Source of the DNA: DASZHJ01 sp035581425
GTDB taxonomy: Bacteria; Pseudomonadota; Alphaproteobacteria; ATCC43930; CGMCC-115725
Assembly (NCBI GenBank): GCA_035581425.1
Contig: DATJVP010000123.1
Span: forward strand, 1-64,000
Direction: 5' to 3'
DNA length: 64,000 nt
Made by a program: the position numbers and the translations under genes. Position 1 is the first letter of the stretch; each line of letters starts with the position of its first letter. Positions 41,741-50,887 of the stretch are shown here, in pieces. The notes beneath the pieces are model-generated. The model had not been told where the DNA came from. It searched no databases and saw nothing but the letters and a program-made list of their open reading frames with translations.

Positions 41741-43603
41741 TTACCGGCGCGGGGCGAGGGCGAAGGCCGCCTCGACATAGCCGAGGATCTGCTCGACGCA
41801 GGCCTCTATCGGCTGAGCCGCGGTGTCGACGACGAGCTCGGCGCCCTGCGGCGTCTCGTAGGGCGCCGAGATGCCTGTGAATTCCGCGATCTCGCCGGCG
41901 CGCGCGCGGCGGTAGAGGCCCTTGGGATCGCGCTGCTCGCAGGTCTCGAGATCGGCCTTGATGTAGATCTCGTGGAAGGCCTCCTTCGCCGCCGCCCGCG
42001 CCCGCGCGCGATCCGCGCGATAGGGCGAGATGAACGCGGTGATGCAGAGGATGCCCGCATCCGCGAAGAGCGCAGCCACCTCGCCGACGCGGCGGATGTT
42101 CTCGACGCGGTCCTCGGGCGCAAAGCCGAGATTGGCGTTGAGCCCGCTGCGGATGTTGTCGCCGTCGAGCACGTAGACGCTGTAGCCCTTGCGGAAGAGA
42201 TGCTGCTCGACGGCCATGGCGAGCGTCGATTTGCCGGCGCCGGAGAGGCCGGTGAACCACAACACCCCGCCGTGATGCCCGATGCGCTCCGCGCGCGCGT
42301 CCGCCGTCACCTTGTGGCTGACGGGCGTGACATTCTCGGACTTGACGGTGATGGAGCGGCGCTGGTCGGGATAGTTGCGCAGAGAGGCGAGGCCGCCGGC
42401 GAGGGTTTCGCCATTGGCGCGCAGCACGAAGCGGCTCGTCCGCGGGAGCCTGCCGTGCTCGTCGATAGCGAGCAGCGCGCGGCTCCGCAGAATCACTTCG
42501 GCGACCTGATCGCGCTGCACCGTCTCGGAACTGCTCGGCGCGAGGGTGTCGGTGTCGATGACGCGCTCGATGCGCTCCACCATCACCGGCGCCTCGGCGG
42601 TCGCGATGTGGAGGCGATAGGTCCTGCCGGGCGCGAGCGGCTCGGCACCGAGCCAGAACAGGGTCGCGTGGAATACGTTGCTGAGCGGCGGCGCGTCCTC
42701 GGGATGGCTCGCGATCTCGCCGCGCTCGACGAAGAGCGGGCGGTCGAGTGTGATGCCGACGGATTGGCCGGCTGTGCCATGTGTAGGCTCCGGCCCGGGC
42801 CATGCCTCGATCGCCTTGATGCGCGCGAGCTTGTTCGAGGGCGAGAAGAGCAGCCGGTCGCCGACCGCGAGCCGTCCGGTCTCGATGCGGCCCACGAGAA
42901 TTCGCTTCTCGTCTTGGCGATAGACATCCTGGATCGGGAGACGCAGCGGCAAGGCCTCACCGGAAATGCCGCCCTCGAAGGCCTGGAGGGCCTCGATCAG
43001 CGTCGGGCCGCGATGCCAGGACATGCTCGGCGAGGGCACCCTGAGATTGTCGCCGTGCCGTGCGCAGACCGGTAGCACCAGCCGCGGCACAATGCCGATC
43101 TCGCGCAGGAAATCGCTGGCCTCGCGCTCGAGCGCGCGAAAGCGCGTCTCGGAGAAGGCCACGAGATCGAGCTTGTTGACGACGACCGCCACCTGCTGCA
43201 GGCCGAGGAGGCGCAGCAGATAGGCGTGGCGCCGCGTCTGCTCCTGCATGCCCTCGCTCGCGTCGACCACGAGAAGCGCCGCCTCGGCGCCGGCCGCGCC
43301 GCTCACCATGTTCGCGAGGAACTCGCGGTGTCCCGGCGCATCGATGATGACGACGTCGCGCCTGGGAAGGCGGAGCCAGAAGCGCGTCGTGTCGATGGTG
43401 ACGGCTTGGTCGCGCTCGGCCTGGAAGGCGTCGAGGGCGAAGGACCACTCGATGGGAACGCCGCGGCGCTCGCTCACGCGCTTCAGCTCTTCCGCCTTGC
43501 CCACGGGAAGCGCCTCCATCTCGTGGAGGAGGCGTCCGATCAAGGTGGATTTTCCGTGATCGACGTGGCCGACCACGACCAACTTCAGCGGCGGTGTCGT
43601 CAT
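41741..43603 (-). CDS. cysN/C: Bifunctional sulfate adenylyltransferase subunit 1 / adenylylsulfate kinase
   Basis: This fused enzyme of sulfate activation has 620 residues. The CysN half is a GTPase that powers ATP sulfurylase: VVVGHVDHGKST at residues 9-20, DAPGHREF for G3 and NKLD for G4. Beta-barrel domains follow. The CysC half is APS kinase with its own P-loop GLSGAGKST near residue 451, then GDNIRSGLNANLGF and FISPYRADRARAR. It makes PAPS from the APS formed with CysD. It follows cysD by 13 bases in a minus-strand operon. Confidence 0.94.
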   Translation of the reverse strand: MTTPPLKLVVVGHVDHGKSTLIGRLLHEMEALPVGKAEELKRVSERRGVPIEWSFALDAFQAERDQAVTIDTTRFWLRLPRRDVVIIDAPGHREFLANMVSGAAGAEAALLVVDASEGMQEQTRRHAYLLRLLGLQQVAVVVNKLDLVAFSETRFRALEREASDFLREIGIVPRLVLPVCARHGDNLRVPSPSMSWHRGPTLIEALQAFEGGISGEALPLRLPIQDVYRQDEKRILVGRIETGRLAVGDRLLFSPSNKLARIKAIEAWPGPEPTHGTAGQSVGITLDRPLFVERGEIASHPEDAPPLSNVFHATLFWLGAEPLAPGRTYRLHIATAEAPVMVERIERVIDTDTLAPSSSETVQRDQVAEVILRSRALLAIDEHGRLPRTSRFVLRANGETLAGGLASLRNYPDQRRSITVKSENVTPVSHKVTADARAERIGHHGGVLWFTGLSGAGKSTLAMAVEQHLFRKGYSVYVLDGDNIRSGLNANLGFAPEDRVENIRRVGEVAALFADAGILCITAFISPYRADRARARAAAKEAFHEIYIKADLETCEQRDPKGLYRRARAGEIAEFTGISAPYETPQGAELVVDTAAQPIEACVEQILGYVEAAFALAPRR

Positions 43604-43616
43604 CGAGGCCGCCTCG

Positions 43617-44444
43617 TCACATGTAGCCCTGAGCGCGCAGGCGCTCGAAGGCGTCCTCGCTCTCGTGGTCCATGGCGCGTCCTGCGCGCTCGGGCTCGCG
43701 CGATGCCTCGAGCTCCGCGATGATCTCCGCAATAGTGCGGGCGTTGGAAGGCACGGGGAAGGTGATGTCCTTCTCGCCGAGAGAGCGGAAGCGCATGCCG
43801 TTCCGCGCGAAATAGAGCGGCACGACGGGCATGCCTTCGCGCTCGACATAACGCCAGACGTCGATCTCGGTCCAATGCAGCAGCGGATGCACGCGCAGAT
43901 GGCCGCCCGCGGGTGGCGCGGCGTTGAACTGGTCCCAGAACTCCGGCGGCTGTTGCCGGAAGTTCCAGGCGCCGGTCATGTCGCGCGGGCTGAAGACGCG
44001 CTCCTTGCTGCGGATCGCCTGCTCGTCGCGGCGGATGCCGAGGATGACTCCGCGAAAGCCGTGCTGCTCGATCACGCGCTTCAGGCCCAGCGTCTTCCGC
44101 GCCGCGGCCCGCGCCTTCGGTGGGAGCGAATCGTCGGTCTCCTCGACACCGGGACAGGGTGCATCGATGTAGGAGAGATTCCACTCCTCGATGATTCGAT
44201 CGCGGAAGGCATAGACCTCCGGAAACTCGTTCCCGGTGTCGAGCAAGATCACGGGGAAGGGGACGCGCCCGAAGAAAGCCTTGCGCGCGAGCCACAACAG
44301 ACAATTCGAATCCTTACCGATCGACCACAGCATGCCCAGGGGCTGCAGGCGGTTCATCGCCTCGCGTAGGATGTAAATCGATTGCGCCTCGAGCTCGTCG
44401 AGTCGGTCCAAGGATACCCCCGCACCAGTCAAAGACTGCGCCAT
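43617..44444 (-). CDS. cysD: Sulfate adenylyltransferase subunit 2
   Basis: CysD makes APS from sulfate and ATP, with CysN as GTPase partner. The product has 275 residues from the ATG at 44444 (a TTG one codon earlier is possible). The PP-loop is SIGKDSN near residue 40. VILLDTGNEFPEVYAFRD and the Arg-rich IRRDEQAIRSKERVFSPRD follow. The end has FPVPSNARTIAEII, then a DHESEDAFERLRAQGYM tail. It is the first gene of the cysD-cysN/C operon. I saw no leader RNA structure in the 108 bases upstream. Confidence 0.94.
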   Translation of the reverse strand: MAQSLTGAGVSLDRLDELEAQSIYILREAMNRLQPLGMLWSIGKDSNCLLWLARKAFFGRVPFPVILLDTGNEFPEVYAFRDRIIEEWNLSYIDAPCPGVEETDDSLPPKARAAARKTLGLKRVIEQHGFRGVILGIRRDEQAIRSKERVFSPRDMTGAWNFRQQPPEFWDQFNAAPPAGGHLRVHPLLHWTEIDVWRYVEREGMPVVPLYFARNGMRFRSLGEKDITFPVPSNARTIAEIIAELEASREPERAGRAMDHESEDAFERLRAQGYM

Positions 44445-44551
44445 CAATCATAGGCGACAGTGGCTTGGCAAGGGGTCGATCGCGCAAACCATGCTTGCGC
44501 CACAATCGCCGCGTTGAATTCGCCGCACCTTAGCTTTCCGAGGGCAAGCTT

Positions 44552-44848
44552 ATGTCATCGCACAGCCCCGCGGTTCCCGTCGCCACTCCGCGTGGCTCCT
44601 GGGTGGTCGAGGCCCTCGTGCTAGCCGTCGCGGCCGGGGCCGCTATCTCCGCTGGTGTCTACTTCCGTTCACTGTGGGTCGGCATTGCCGTAGGCGTCGC
44701 GGCATTTCCGGGGATCGGCTGCATTCGCTCGGCGCTGGCACGACGCTTCGGGTGGCGGCCTCATTCGCTCGTGCGCATGGCCGCGCTCGCGTGGCAGGTG
44801 CTGACGGTGATTTCGGCCGTCCTCGATTTCGTCGGCATTTTCGTGTGA
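44552..44848 (+). CDS. Small membrane protein of unknown function
   Basis: This 98-residue protein has two clear hydrophobic segments (about residues 18-34 and 42-58) and a third near the C terminus (80-97). A basic loop (ALARRFGWRPHS) lies between. It is probably an inner-membrane protein. I recognise no family. It lies alone and divergent from cysD, 72 bases before the 2OG-oxygenase gene on the same strand. Confidence 0.6.
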   Translation: MSSHSPAVPVATPRGSWVVEALVLAVAAGAAISAGVYFRSLWVGIAVGVAAFPGIGCIRSALARRFGWRPHSLVRMAALAWQVLTVISAVLDFVGIFV

Positions 44849-44920
44849 TTGCGTGCACGCCCCGAAGCCCGCTCGATTGCCGCACCCCCTCGCGATCTGT
44901 TAGGTAGGGGCGAGGCCTCG

Positions 44921-45985
44921 ATGACCGCGCCCACCGCGCCCCGCGACCGACCGATGTTCCGCCCGCCGCTCGCCGCGGGCGACCTCGCTCCGCCCCTCAC
45001 GCTCAAGACTGCCGCGGGCGAGAGCGTCGATCTCGGCGCCGATGCGGTCGTCGGAAATCCGATGGTGGTGGCGTTCTGGCCGCGCTTCGATGCGGCGCCG
45101 GTGGCGTCGGCGGTCGCATCGATGACGGCGGCGCTGCCCGCGCTGAGCGCGCTCGGCGCGCGCCTCTTCGCGGTGACGCTCGCGCAGCCGCGCGATGCCG
45201 CGGAGCAACGGCTTCCGATGCCGGTGCTGCTCGATCGCGACGGCAAGGCCTTCGCAGCCTGGAGCGCGGGAACGCGCGAGCAGCCGACGACGGTGGTGCT
45301 GCGGCAGAACGGGCACGTGACCGCGATCCTCAAGGGCGACCCTGCGGCGCAGGCCGAGGGCGCCCTCGCCGCAGTCCGCGCGGTGGTCGAGGAGCGCAAG
45401 ACGCTCGTGCCGACGCCGCACCCGCCGATCCTCGTGCTGCCGGAGGTGCTGAGCCCCGAGGATTGCCGCCGGCTCATCCAGATCTACGAGACTCGCGGCA
45501 AGACCTTCATCGAGCCCGGTCACGGCGAGGACGCCATGACCCTCGATTACAAGATGCGGATTCCGGAATACGGCCGTGGCGATCGCATCGATCATTGGAT
45601 CGTCGAGAAGGACACGATGGGCTTCATCGACGGCCGACTTTCGGGACGTCTCTTCCCGGAGATCCGTAGGGCATTCCAGTATCCGGTGACCCGGCGGGAG
45701 CGCATGCGGATAGGCTGCTACACCGGCTCGCGCGGCGGCGAGCTGCACGGGCATCGCGACAACACCGAGATCATCTCCGCGCATCGCCGCTTCGCCTGCT
45801 CGATCAACCTCAACACCGAGGAGTTCGAGGGCGGCGAACTGCGCTTTCCCGAATACGGCGATCAGCGTTACCGGCCGGAGACGGGCGCTGCGATCGTGTT
45901 CTCCTCATCGATCCTTCACGAGGCATTGGAGGTGCGCGCCGGCCGCCGCTTCGTGCTGCTGGTGTTCCTCTATGGCGACTATTGA
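44921..45985 (+). CDS. Thioredoxin-fold / 2OG-Fe(II) oxygenase fusion
   Basis: This is a two-domain protein of 354 residues. The N-terminal half (about 15-160) looks like a peroxiredoxin/thioredoxin fold: LAAGDLAPPLTLKTAAGESV, then VVAFWPRF and QPTTVVLRQNGHV. It has no Cys at all where the peroxidatic Cys should be. The C-terminal half (about 170-354) is a prolyl-4-hydroxylase-type 2OG-Fe(II) oxygenase. The iron ligands are the His and Asp of HGHRDN and the His of SSILHEALEV, and the 2OG Arg lies in RAGRR. The ATG at 44921 was chosen; a longer frame lacks support. Confidence 0.82.
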   Translation: MTAPTAPRDRPMFRPPLAAGDLAPPLTLKTAAGESVDLGADAVVGNPMVVAFWPRFDAAPVASAVASMTAALPALSALGARLFAVTLAQPRDAAEQRLPMPVLLDRDGKAFAAWSAGTREQPTTVVLRQNGHVTAILKGDPAAQAEGALAAVRAVVEERKTLVPTPHPPILVLPEVLSPEDCRRLIQIYETRGKTFIEPGHGEDAMTLDYKMRIPEYGRGDRIDHWIVEKDTMGFIDGRLSGRLFPEIRRAFQYPVTRRERMRIGCYTGSRGGELHGHRDNTEIISAHRRFACSINLNTEEFEGGELRFPEYGDQRYRPETGAAIVFSSSILHEALEVRAGRRFVLLVFLYGDY

Positions 45986-46089
45986 GGGACGCCTCCTGCA
46001 CCGCCGCATAACCGCATCGTGATTGGGCACTCGACCGAGGTGCACTAGGTATAATCTCATGTGGCCGTATTTCGCGAGGAGCATCGCCC

Positions 46090-46296
46090 ATGCGTAAGCG
46101 AGCCTTTGCCCTGGTGCTGGTGAGCCTGCTGGCGGGCCTCGCCGCCTGCGAGAGCCGCCCCCTGACGCCCCAAGAGGCCGCGGACCAACATCGCTTCGAG
46201 ACTGGCTGTCGTTTCCAGGATGCGCAGGGCTACGAGGGGAACATGCCCTATTGCGGTCACAACGGCGGCGACAGCGGAGGTGCGCGGAGCCGCTGA
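46090..46296 (+). CDS. Small lipoprotein
   Basis: This 68-residue predicted lipoprotein has a basic start, a hydrophobic segment and the lipobox GLAAC with Cys20. The mature part has the Cys pair CRFQDAQGYEGNMPYC that may form a disulfide. A GCGAGGAG-type ribosome binding site precedes the ATG. No function is known. It converges with corA, three bases between stops. Confidence 0.7.
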   Translation: MRKRAFALVLVSLLAGLAACESRPLTPQEAADQHRFETGCRFQDAQGYEGNMPYCGHNGGDSGGARSR

Positions 46297-46299
46297 GCC

Positions 46300-47331
46300 T
46301 CAGAGCCAGCGCGCGCGCCGGAAACGGTAGAAGAGATAGATGCAGGCGCCGGCTATCCCCGTCATCACCACGGGGTAGCCGAACTCCCATTCGAGTTCGG
46401 GCATGACCTTGAAGTTCATGCCGTAGATGCCCGCAATCGCCGTCGGCACGGCGAGGATGGCGGCCCAGCCCGCGAGTTTCTTCACGATCTCGTTCTGGCG
46501 AGCGGAGCCGAAGAGCAGGCTCGCCTCGAAGGCCGCGGCGAGCCGCTCGCGCAGGTCGCCGATCGCCTCCGTCACCTGCAGCACGTGATCGCGGACGTCC
46601 TTGAGGTAGGGCGTGATCGCCGTCGGCGCCAGCGCGAAGTCGTGACGCGCGAGCTGGTTCACGATCTCCACCATCGGCGCGACCGCGTGGCGCATGCGCT
46701 GCAGCCCGGAGCGCAGCCGGTAGATGCGCTCGATGTCCGCGTCGGTGGGCGTCCCCGTGAAGATGTCGTCCTCGATCGTCTCAAGCTCGTCGCTGATCTT
46801 GTCGATGATCGGAAAGTAGTTGTCGGCGACAAAATCGAGGATCGCATAGAGGACGAAGCTCTCGCCGAGGCGCAGCAGCTCCGGCGAGCGCTCGCAGCGC
46901 CGGCGCACCTCTGCATAGGACGAGGACGCGCCGTGGCGGATCGAGACGACGAAGCCCTTGCCGGCGATGACATGGGTCTCGCCGTATTCGATCTTGCCGG
47001 AGATGAGTTGCGCCGTGCGCAGCACGAGGAAGAGCACGTCGCCGTAAACGTCGAGCTTCGGCCGCTGATGGGCCTGATGCGCATCCTCGACGATGAGGTC
47101 ATGGAGCCCGAGCTGCTCCTGGAGAACGCGCATCAAGTCCTCGTCGGGCTCGTAGAGGCCGACCCAGAGGAAGCAGCCCTCGCGCAAGGTGTGCGAGCCG
47201 CACTCCTGGATCGCGATATCCTCGAGGCGCTTTCCGTCCTTGTAGGCGGCGCAGGCGACGACGCCGGGCTTCAGCGTATCGCCCTCGCGCATTGCATCGG
47301 CGAGCCGGCTTGGCTCCTTGATGTCGGTCAC
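46300..47331 (-). CDS. corA: CorA-family magnesium/cobalt transporter
   Basis: This is a CorA-type divalent cation channel, 343 residues. The large cytoplasmic N-terminal domain and long helix lead to two membrane helices at the end. The signature loop YGMNF lies between them near residue 305, with PELEWEFGYP as the external loop. The start is a GTG at 47331 preceded by GGGAGGAG on the minus strand. It stands alone. The substrate is probably magnesium, by family. Confidence 0.93.
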   Translation of the reverse strand: MTDIKEPSRLADAMREGDTLKPGVVACAAYKDGKRLEDIAIQECGSHTLREGCFLWVGLYEPDEDLMRVLQEQLGLHDLIVEDAHQAHQRPKLDVYGDVLFLVLRTAQLISGKIEYGETHVIAGKGFVVSIRHGASSSYAEVRRRCERSPELLRLGESFVLYAILDFVADNYFPIIDKISDELETIEDDIFTGTPTDADIERIYRLRSGLQRMRHAVAPMVEIVNQLARHDFALAPTAITPYLKDVRDHVLQVTEAIGDLRERLAAAFEASLLFGSARQNEIVKKLAGWAAILAVPTAIAGIYGMNFKVMPELEWEFGYPVVMTGIAGACIYLFYRFRRARWL

Positions 47332-47578
47332 CCGCTCCTCCCTCGGACAGGACCGAGACGCGCGTTGCCGCGCCTCAAATCAAGCTTGGTTCGCCCCGAG
47401 GCCGAGATCAAGCCCAGCCTCAGGCACGAGGCTAGAATCCCGAGTGTGACAGTTCGATTATGCGGCCGTCCGTCGATATCGGTTGCAAGTGCGCATTTCG
47501 GTCGTCGTGTGGCTCTTCCGCGGGTTTGTGATATAGGGCAAGGAGCCCGGAGCGGGAGCGGGTTGTGGGGGAAGCCCT

Positions 47579-48577
47579 ATGAGGCGGCGGGAGTTCGCGG
47601 GGATACTCGCCATTCCGATGCTGGCGCGGTCGCTTGGGGTGCGCGCGCAAGGCTCCGCACCGCGGCGCATGGCGATCGTGCACAGCGGCATTCCCGCCGA
47701 TAAGCTCACCGAGACCGGCGGCGTCACTTGGCTGCATGAGTTCTTCGGGGAACTGCGCCGGCTCGGCTACGTCGAGGGCGGGAATCTCATCGTTGAGCGG
47801 TATTCCGCCGAGGGACACATCGACCGGGCCGCCGAGCTCGCACGCTCGGTCGTCGCCCGCAATCCCACCGTGATCGTGACGAACGGCCCTCTCGTGCTGC
47901 CCTTCGGCGCGGCCACGACGACGATACCCATCCTCGCGGTCATGGCAGAGCCCATCAGCGAGGGCGTGAGCGACAGCCTTGCGCGGCCCTCGGCCAATAT
48001 CACGGGGGTGGCAGTCGACGCGGGGATCGAGCTCTACGGCAAGCGGCTGGAGATTCTGAAGGAGGCGCTGCCGGGCGCGTCGAGGGTCGCCTATCTCGGC
48101 TCGCATACGCAATTCGACGGGGTCTTTGGAAAAGCGGCGAGAGACGCCGGGCGGCGTCTCGGGCTCGAGGTCGTGGGCGCGCCCCTCGGCGAGGTCACCC
48201 AACCGGAGCTGGAGCGCGCATTTCAGAGAATGGTGCAGGAGCGGCTTGACGCGGTGACCGTGAGCGCGGCGGGCGAGTACCTGGCAAACCGTCTCCCAAT
48301 CGCAGCGCTCGCCGCCAGCAGCCGGCTGCCGGCCATGTATCCTTATCGCGACTACGTCGACGGTGGCGGTCTCATGGCCTATGCACCCGACCTCCCGGAG
48401 CTGGCGCGTCATCTTGCTGGGCAGGTGCGTCGAGTGCTGGACGGTGCGCGCCCACAGGAAATCCCGATCTATCAGGCGACGACATTCCACCTGATCGTGA
48501 ACCAAAAGGCCGCGACCGCGCTCGGCCTAGCGCTTCCGCCCGCCTTTCTCGCTCGCGCCGACGAAGTGATCGATTAG
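47579..48577 (+). CDS. ABC transporter substrate-binding protein (PF04392 type)
   Basis: This 332-residue solute-binding protein is of the ABC_sub_bind family that is highly expanded in Hyphomicrobiales. The N terminus MRRREFAGILAIPMLARSLGVRAQ is a signal peptide of Tat-like look. Family patterns are HEFFGELRRLGYVEGGNLIVERY, ARPSANITGV and FHLIVNQKAATALGLALPPAFLARADEVID at the end. No permease gene is nearby, which is common in this family. A fragment of a relative is found at 58281. Confidence 0.88.
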   Translation: MRRREFAGILAIPMLARSLGVRAQGSAPRRMAIVHSGIPADKLTETGGVTWLHEFFGELRRLGYVEGGNLIVERYSAEGHIDRAAELARSVVARNPTVIVTNGPLVLPFGAATTTIPILAVMAEPISEGVSDSLARPSANITGVAVDAGIELYGKRLEILKEALPGASRVAYLGSHTQFDGVFGKAARDAGRRLGLEVVGAPLGEVTQPELERAFQRMVQERLDAVTVSAAGEYLANRLPIAALAASSRLPAMYPYRDYVDGGGLMAYAPDLPELARHLAGQVRRVLDGARPQEIPIYQATTFHLIVNQKAATALGLALPPAFLARADEVID

Positions 48578-48614
48578 CGCGCCGCTGTTTCGCGACGCAG
48601 AGACAGGCGCCGGT

Positions 48615-48929
48615 TCAGCGCCCCTGCGACGGGACCGTGCGCGCGGCGGGGTTGTCGAGGAACTGATCGCGGATGAAGGGCGAGGGCGCATTGTTCAGGG
48701 TCGAGGGCGAGCTGAATTGCAGCGTCGTGCTCCCGAACTTGAGCGAGTTGCCGGTGGTGTCGGTCTGCGACTGATCGGAGAAGCGGTGCCGGAGCTGGTC
48801 CGGGTCCGTGATCTTGGCGCTCCCGTCCGAATTGGTTTCGCCGGGGGTGATCGAGAAAGCGTAGGCGCCGGTCGCCGTCGTGACCAGCATTGCCCCGATG
48901 ATCGCCGCCTGCATCGCCGATTTCAGCAT
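48615..48929 (-). CDS. Small exported protein of unknown function
   Basis: This 104-residue protein has a Sec signal peptide (about residues 1-24, ending AYA). The mature part is Ser/Thr/Asn-rich and hydrophilic: FSITPGETNSDGSAKITDPDQL, then LKFGSTTLQFSSPS. There are no Cys and no known domain. It may be a periplasmic or surface protein. It is alone, convergent with the substrate-binding gene. Confidence 0.6.
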   Translation of the reverse strand: MLKSAMQAAIIGAMLVTTATGAYAFSITPGETNSDGSAKITDPDQLRHRFSDQSQTDTTGNSLKFGSTTLQFSSPSTLNNAPSPFIRDQFLDNPAARTVPSQGR

Positions 48930-49079
48930 GACCGCCTCGCCACTGCTTTGCCCCGCCTGAGGGGGCAGACCCTACCGCAGACTACCCTACACCCGATTGC
49001 AGCAAGATTAGGGCGGATTCTTCGCGGACCCCAAGCGCTTGCAATCATTGATTGAATTCGCCTTCAGCGAGGGAAGCCT

Positions 49080-49613
49080 TCAGCGCAGGAGCGCGAGGAT
49101 TTCCTTGAAGCGTGGATGATCGCTGCGGGCGAGCCACTCGAAGATCGCCATCTCCGCGGTCACGATCTCGACGCCCGCGCGGCCGAGCCGGTCAAGCGCC
49201 ACCGCCTTGTCGGAGGCACGGCGCGAGCCGATAGCGTCTGCGGCTGCGCTCACGCCGAAGCCGAGGCGCCGGAGCCCGAGCGCGGTCTGCATCAGGCAGA
49301 CATGCGCCTCGCAACCCGCGATCGTCACCGAGCGCCGCGCGGAGCCCAGCGCTGGAACGAGTTCGGAATCCGCGGTCGCGTCGAAGGAGAGCTTCGCGAA
49401 GACTTTGTCGAGGAACGGCGCGATCGCGGGGACCGTAGCGCCGAGCCCCTGCGGGTTCTGCTCGGTCCCAAAGATCGGAATTTCCAAGAGCCGTGCCGCC
49501 TCGGCGAGCAGCTTGCAACGCCCGATCACGGCCTCGCCATCCTCGATCGCGGGCATGAGCGCCGCTTGTAGGTCGACTAGCACCAGCGTCGATGCCGCGA
49601 CGAAACCCACCAT
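49080..49613 (-). CDS. Isochorismatase-family hydrolase (YcaC-like)
   Basis: This 177-residue cysteine hydrolase is of the isochorismatase family. The ATG at 49613 has GGGAGGGGGC before it. The catalytic set is the Asp in LVLVDLQAALMPAI near residue 15, the Lys in VFAKLSFDATAD near 71 and the Cys in IAGCEAHVCLMQTALGL near 102. It resembles YcaC-type proteins of unknown substrate. The frame is open far upstream without a good start. It is divergent from the nitronate monooxygenase gene. Confidence 0.85.
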   Translation of the reverse strand: MVGFVAASTLVLVDLQAALMPAIEDGEAVIGRCKLLAEAARLLEIPIFGTEQNPQGLGATVPAIAPFLDKVFAKLSFDATADSELVPALGSARRSVTIAGCEAHVCLMQTALGLRRLGFGVSAAADAIGSRRASDKAVALDRLGRAGVEIVTAEMAIFEWLARSDHPRFKEILALLR

Positions 49614-49800
49614 CGCCCCCTCCCGCAACGTTCTTTCGGCCTCCATCGGCCGCGCGGCCGACGGCAAGACCTTAACACAGCCGGTGTCGTTTCGCTCCGC
49701 TCTTTCCCGCGAGGAGGCTTCCCCACTAAAGTGCGAAAATGTTCGTGGGGGACCTGGAAATGCCCGGCGGATTGCGTGTGCGCGGCAATGCGGTGCGACA

Positions 49801-50799
49801 ATGACGCTGCCGGCGATTCTGGAGGAGCGGCTCGCGCTCCCGGTGATCGGCGCGCCGATGTTCACGGTCTCCGTGCCCGAGCTCGTTATCGCGCAGTGCA
49901 AAGCCGGGATCGTCGGAAGCTTTCCGGCGCTCAACGCGCGTCCGGCCGAGGCGCTCGACGAGTGGCTCCTCCGCATCCGACGCGAGCTCGATGCGCACGA
50001 CGCGCGCTACCCGGAGCGTCCCGCCGCGCCCTTCGCGGTGAACCTGATCGTCCACCGCACGAACGTCCGGCTCGAGCACGATCTTGAGCTCTGCGTGAGG
50101 CATCGTGTCCCCATCATCATCACGTCGCTCGGCGCGCGCGAGGAGGTGAACAGCGCGGTCCATGCCTATGGCGGAATCGTGCTCCACGACGTCATCCACG
50201 ACGTCTTCGCGCGGAAAGCGGTCGAGAAGGGCGCGGACGGCCTCATCGCAGTCTCAGCGGGCGCCGGCGGCCATGCCGGCACGATCTCGCCATTGGCGCT
50301 CGTCGAGGAGATCAGGGCCTGGTGGGGCGGCACGCTCGTCCTCTCCGGCGCGATCGCGACGGGCCGCGCAGTGCTAGCGGCGCAGGCCCTCGGTGCCGAT
50401 CTCGCCTATGTCGGCTCAGCCTTCATCGCAACGCAGGAGAGCAACGCCGCGCCTGCCTACAAGCAGATGATCGTAGATTCCAGCGCTTCGGACATCGTCT
50501 ACACGAATTTCTTCAGCGGCGTGCACGGCAATTATCTGAAGCCTTCGATCGCGCGCGCCGGCCTCGACCCGGAGGCGCTACCGCAGTCGGATGCCGGCAA
50601 GATGAGCTTCGCCGACGGCACCAGCAGGCCCAAGGCCTGGCGCGACATCTGGGGCGCGGGCCAGGGGATCGGCGCGGTCCAGGCGATCGTCAGCGTGGCC
50701 GAGCTGGTGGCGCGGCTCGAGCGCGAATACGAGGCCGCGCGCGCGAAGCTCCTCGCGGGCTCCATGCCGGCGCAGCGCCTTCGACGAGCGCGGACTTGA
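49801..50799 (+). CDS. Nitronate monooxygenase (2-nitropropane dioxygenase family)
   Basis: This FMN-dependent TIM-barrel enzyme of 332 residues is of the nitronate monooxygenase family, which detoxifies alkyl nitronates such as propionate 3-nitronate. The N terminus has LPVIGAPMFTVSVPELVIAQCKAGIVGSFPALNAR. The phosphate-binding region has VSAGAGGHAGTIS near 162 and GADLAYVGSAFIATQES near 205. The active-site area ends NFFSGVHGNYLKPS. The ATG at 49801 is the natural start; a longer frame runs back through the neighbour. Substrate not proven. Confidence 0.85.
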   Translation: MTLPAILEERLALPVIGAPMFTVSVPELVIAQCKAGIVGSFPALNARPAEALDEWLLRIRRELDAHDARYPERPAAPFAVNLIVHRTNVRLEHDLELCVRHRVPIIITSLGAREEVNSAVHAYGGIVLHDVIHDVFARKAVEKGADGLIAVSAGAGGHAGTISPLALVEEIRAWWGGTLVLSGAIATGRAVLAAQALGADLAYVGSAFIATQESNAAPAYKQMIVDSSASDIVYTNFFSGVHGNYLKPSIARAGLDPEALPQSDAGKMSFADGTSRPKAWRDIWGAGQGIGAVQAIVSVAELVARLEREYEAARAKLLAGSMPAQRLRRART

Positions 50800-50887
50800 A
50801 AACCCCGCGCTCCCACGCTCAAGTATGCAAAGCCGTGGGGGCGCCGGCATATCCGCGGGGGCGCCCGGAAGAACGAGGACGGACGCC

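Noticed and set aside
44445..44551. Riboswitch or leader RNA (SAM-II type or similar) before cysD
   Set aside because: No conserved hairpin-pseudoknot pattern was found in the 107 bases upstream.
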